This document shows positions 6,323 through 7,590 of a stretch of 7,590 nucleotides of DNA, one piece after another. Within the stretch, counting starts at the first letter, position 1. Every line of letters starts with the position of its first letter. The notes under the pieces were generated by a model, which saw only the letters and a list, made by a program, of their open reading frames with translations, made no database searches and was not told where the DNA came from. Where the stretch lies: the NCBI GenBank assembly GCA_900321945.1, contig ONXY01000217.1, positions 1 through 7,590 of the forward strand. Reading direction: 5' to 3'. The translations under genes were made by a program, and so were the position numbers. This DNA is from an uncultured Eubacteriales bacterium (GTDB taxonomy: Bacteria; Bacillota_A; Clostridia; Christensenellales; Aristaeellaceae).

Positions 6323-7333
6323 ATGATTACGATTAACGATATCGCGCTGGCGCTGAACCTGTCGACAGCCACGGTTTCCAATGCCCTTTCCGGCAAGGGA
6401 AGGGTGAGCGAAGCAAACCGCCATGCCGTACTGGACAAGGCGAAAGAGATGGGATACGATTTCGGCCGGCTCCGGACGGCGCCGCAGCGGAAAACCGTCG
6501 CGGTGTTCACGGAAAGCCTGTCGGTCCCCTTCTGCAACAGAATTACGGAAGGTGTGTGCCGGGAAGCTGAGCACGCCGGATACCGGGTTGTCCTGTACAA
6601 CCTGGATCTCCTGTACGGAAACGACGATTATAATCCGCCGCGGGAGAGGGTGCGCGCGAGGATGGAGGAAGTTCTCCGGCACATGGACGGCGGTACGGCC
6701 GGGGCGGTTTACGTTTCCCAGTATCCCCGGGACGTGACCGGCGTGATGCCGGTGGTGCCGTTTCCGGTGGTTTACGCTTACTGCTACACGAACGACGGGG
6801 CGCCCAGCGTGAACACCGACGACCAGCAGGGAGCGTACATCGCCGTGCAGCAGCTCATTTCCCTGAGAAAAAAGCGGATCGCCATGATCAGCGGGCCCAT
6901 CAACTCCATCCCGATGATGAAGCGGCTTTCCGGTTTTCAGCGGGCGCTGATTGACGCGGGCCTGCCGGTGGATCTCCGGATGGTGGTAACGGGGGACTGG
7001 GATATTGACCGCAGCCGCGAACGGATGACGAAACTGCTGCAGCTGGATCCGGGACCGGACGGGGTTTTCTGCCAGAGCGACCACATCGCCCTGGGCGTCT
7101 GCCGGGCGATCCGCGAAGCCGGGCTGCGCATTCCCGGGGACATCGCGGTGGTGGGGTTCGACAACTATGATTTCGCGTCCTTCGTCTCCCCGTCCCTGAC
7201 CACTATCGATCAGCCTCTGGAGCAGATCGGGCGGACGGCGTTTTCCCGGCTGAAAAAGGCTCTGGACCGGGAGGAAACCGAAACGCGGGGTATTCTGCTG
7301 AAGGCCCGCCTGATCAAGCGCGAATCCGCCTGA
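6323..7333 (+). CDS. LacI-family transcriptional regulator
   Basis: This is a sugar-responsive DNA-binding protein of 336 residues, the normal family length. The N-terminal helix-turn-helix covers about residues 4-23 (INDIALALNLSTATVSNALS), followed by KGRVSEANRHAVLDKAKEMGY at 25-45. The periplasmic-binding-protein-like effector domain starts at TVAVF (58-62) and includes the family motif SDHIALG with IPGDIAVVGFDNYDF and a TTIDQP segment near the end. The hinge after Tyr45 reads DFGRLRTAPQRK and lacks the usual PNxxAR..L pattern. The ATG at 6323 is chosen because the LacI fold begins directly after it. An upstream GTG at 6287 lies inside the promoter. The ribosome site is weak: AGGA ends only 2 bases before the ATG. 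It diverges from the AraC-family gene and precedes a PfkB kinase; whether it controls that kinase, the transporter operon or both cannot be told. The inducer is unknown. Confidence 0.93.
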   Translation: MITINDIALALNLSTATVSNALSGKGRVSEANRHAVLDKAKEMGYDFGRLRTAPQRKTVAVFTESLSVPFCNRITEGVCREAEHAGYRVVLYNLDLLYGNDDYNPPRERVRARMEEVLRHMDGGTAGAVYVSQYPRDVTGVMPVVPFPVVYAYCYTNDGAPSVNTDDQQGAYIAVQQLISLRKKRIAMISGPINSIPMMKRLSGFQRALIDAGLPVDLRMVVTGDWDIDRSRERMTKLLQLDPGPDGVFCQSDHIALGVCRAIREAGLRIPGDIAVVGFDNYDFASFVSPSLTTIDQPLEQIGRTAFSRLKKALDREETETRGILLKARLIKRESA

Positions 7334-7429
7334 ACGCGCGCGGTACGGCCGTCCGGACACAGACGGGCTTTCCGCCGCCGCGGACTGCCCGGGAATCAGA
7401 AAAAATCAATTACAAAGGAGAGTAAAGCC
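7334..7429 (+). promoter_or_regulatory. Gap between LacI-family and kinase genes, with strong ribosome binding site
   Basis: AAAGGAG (7414-7420) sits 9 bases before the kinase ATG and fixes its start. A 5-bp stem (CCGTC 7349-7353 / GACGG 7362-7366) has no proper T run, so I do not call a terminator, and no good promoter is visible. The kinase is therefore probably co-transcribed with the LacI-family gene. Confidence 0.55.
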
Positions 7430-7590
7430 ATGTATGATGTCGCCGCTCTGGGAGAACTGCTCATCGATTTCGCCCCCCAATCCGTCAGCCCGGAAGGATA
7501 CCCCACCCTTGCCGCCCAGCCCGGCGGCGCGCCAGGCAACTTCCTGGCGGCACTGTCAAAATACGGATGCCGTACGGTCATGATCGGCAA
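7430..7590 (+). CDS. PfkB-family carbohydrate kinase (fructokinase-like), N-terminal fragment
   Basis: Only the first 53 codons are inside the window and the frame is open at the right edge. The start MYDVAALGELLIDF and the motif PGGAPGNF at 31-38 are the N-terminal beta-strand and sugar-binding Gly-Gly region of PfkB/ribokinase-fold kinases, most like fructokinases and 2-keto-3-deoxygluconate kinases. These phosphorylate a free sugar in the cytoplasm with ATP. The ATG is supported by AAAGGAG with 9-base spacing. The C-terminal GAGD catalytic motif lies beyond the window, so specificity cannot be judged. L-arabinose is normally processed by isomerase and an FGGY-type ribulokinase, so this kinase does not fit directly as the next step after the GH127 enzyme; it may mark a neighbouring fructose or sucrose unit with the LacI-family gene. 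Confidence 0.88.
   Translation, partial: MYDVAALGELLIDFAPQSVSPEGYPTLAAQPGGAPGNFLAALSKYGCRTVMIG

Noticed and set aside
6182..7360. Minus-strand open frame of 392 codons antisense to the LacI-family gene
   Set aside because: It runs through the divergent promoters and opposite a full LacI protein. Its product is Arg/His/Pro-rich with no domain.
7341..7390. Intrinsic terminator after the LacI-family gene
   Set aside because: The only stems are 4-5 bp and none is followed by a T run.

Overview
The window reads as a carbohydrate-utilisation locus from a GC-rich member of the Firmicutes. The clues are strong AGGAG-type ribosome binding sites, good sigma-A promoters, and a CUT1 sugar ABC transporter with no ATPase gene beside it. 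Placement in Clostridia (a gut, Christensenellales-like lineage) is a guess from the style of the binding-protein signal peptide. No rRNA, tRNA, mobile element, CRISPR array or attachment site is visible.

Layout. The left part, about 1-6134, is all on the minus strand. In transcription order it holds an AraC-family regulator (6134-5316), a sugar-binding protein (5170-3827), two CUT1 permeases (3755-2805 and 2818-1961) and a GH127-type beta-L-arabinofuranosidase (1886 to the left edge, where it is cut short of its last 15-25 residues). An AT-rich divergent control region (6135-6322) separates this from a plus-strand unit: a LacI-family regulator (6323-7333) and the first 53 codons of a PfkB-family sugar kinase (7430 to the right edge).

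How the parts may work together. The binding protein and permeases would import a short oligosaccharide, powered by an ATPase encoded elsewhere. The GH127 enzyme has no signal peptide and keeps the Glu/Cys/Cys-Cys zinc and nucleophile residues of the family, so it would cleave the imported sugar in the cytoplasm, probably releasing L-arabinofuranose from beta-linked material such as plant hydroxyproline-rich glycoproteins or pectin side chains. The AraC protein is the obvious candidate activator. The LacI protein and kinase may belong to this system or to an adjoining fructose/sucrose-type system.

Regulatory structure: each divergent regulator gene has a recognisable promoter. The binding-protein gene has its own extended -10 promoter, overlapped by a perfect 6-5-6 inverted repeat, with a 10-bp direct repeat further upstream at the end of the AraC gene. 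A perfect 14-bp stem capped by a C(UUCG)G tetraloop lies between the binding-protein and permease genes and probably sets their expression ratio.

The protein families here are ordinary and I found no clear sign of an undescribed system. The points most worth a second look are the control elements, the atypical LacI hinge and the lack of a lipobox in the binding protein. Several long open frames antisense to the real genes are composition artefacts and were rejected.
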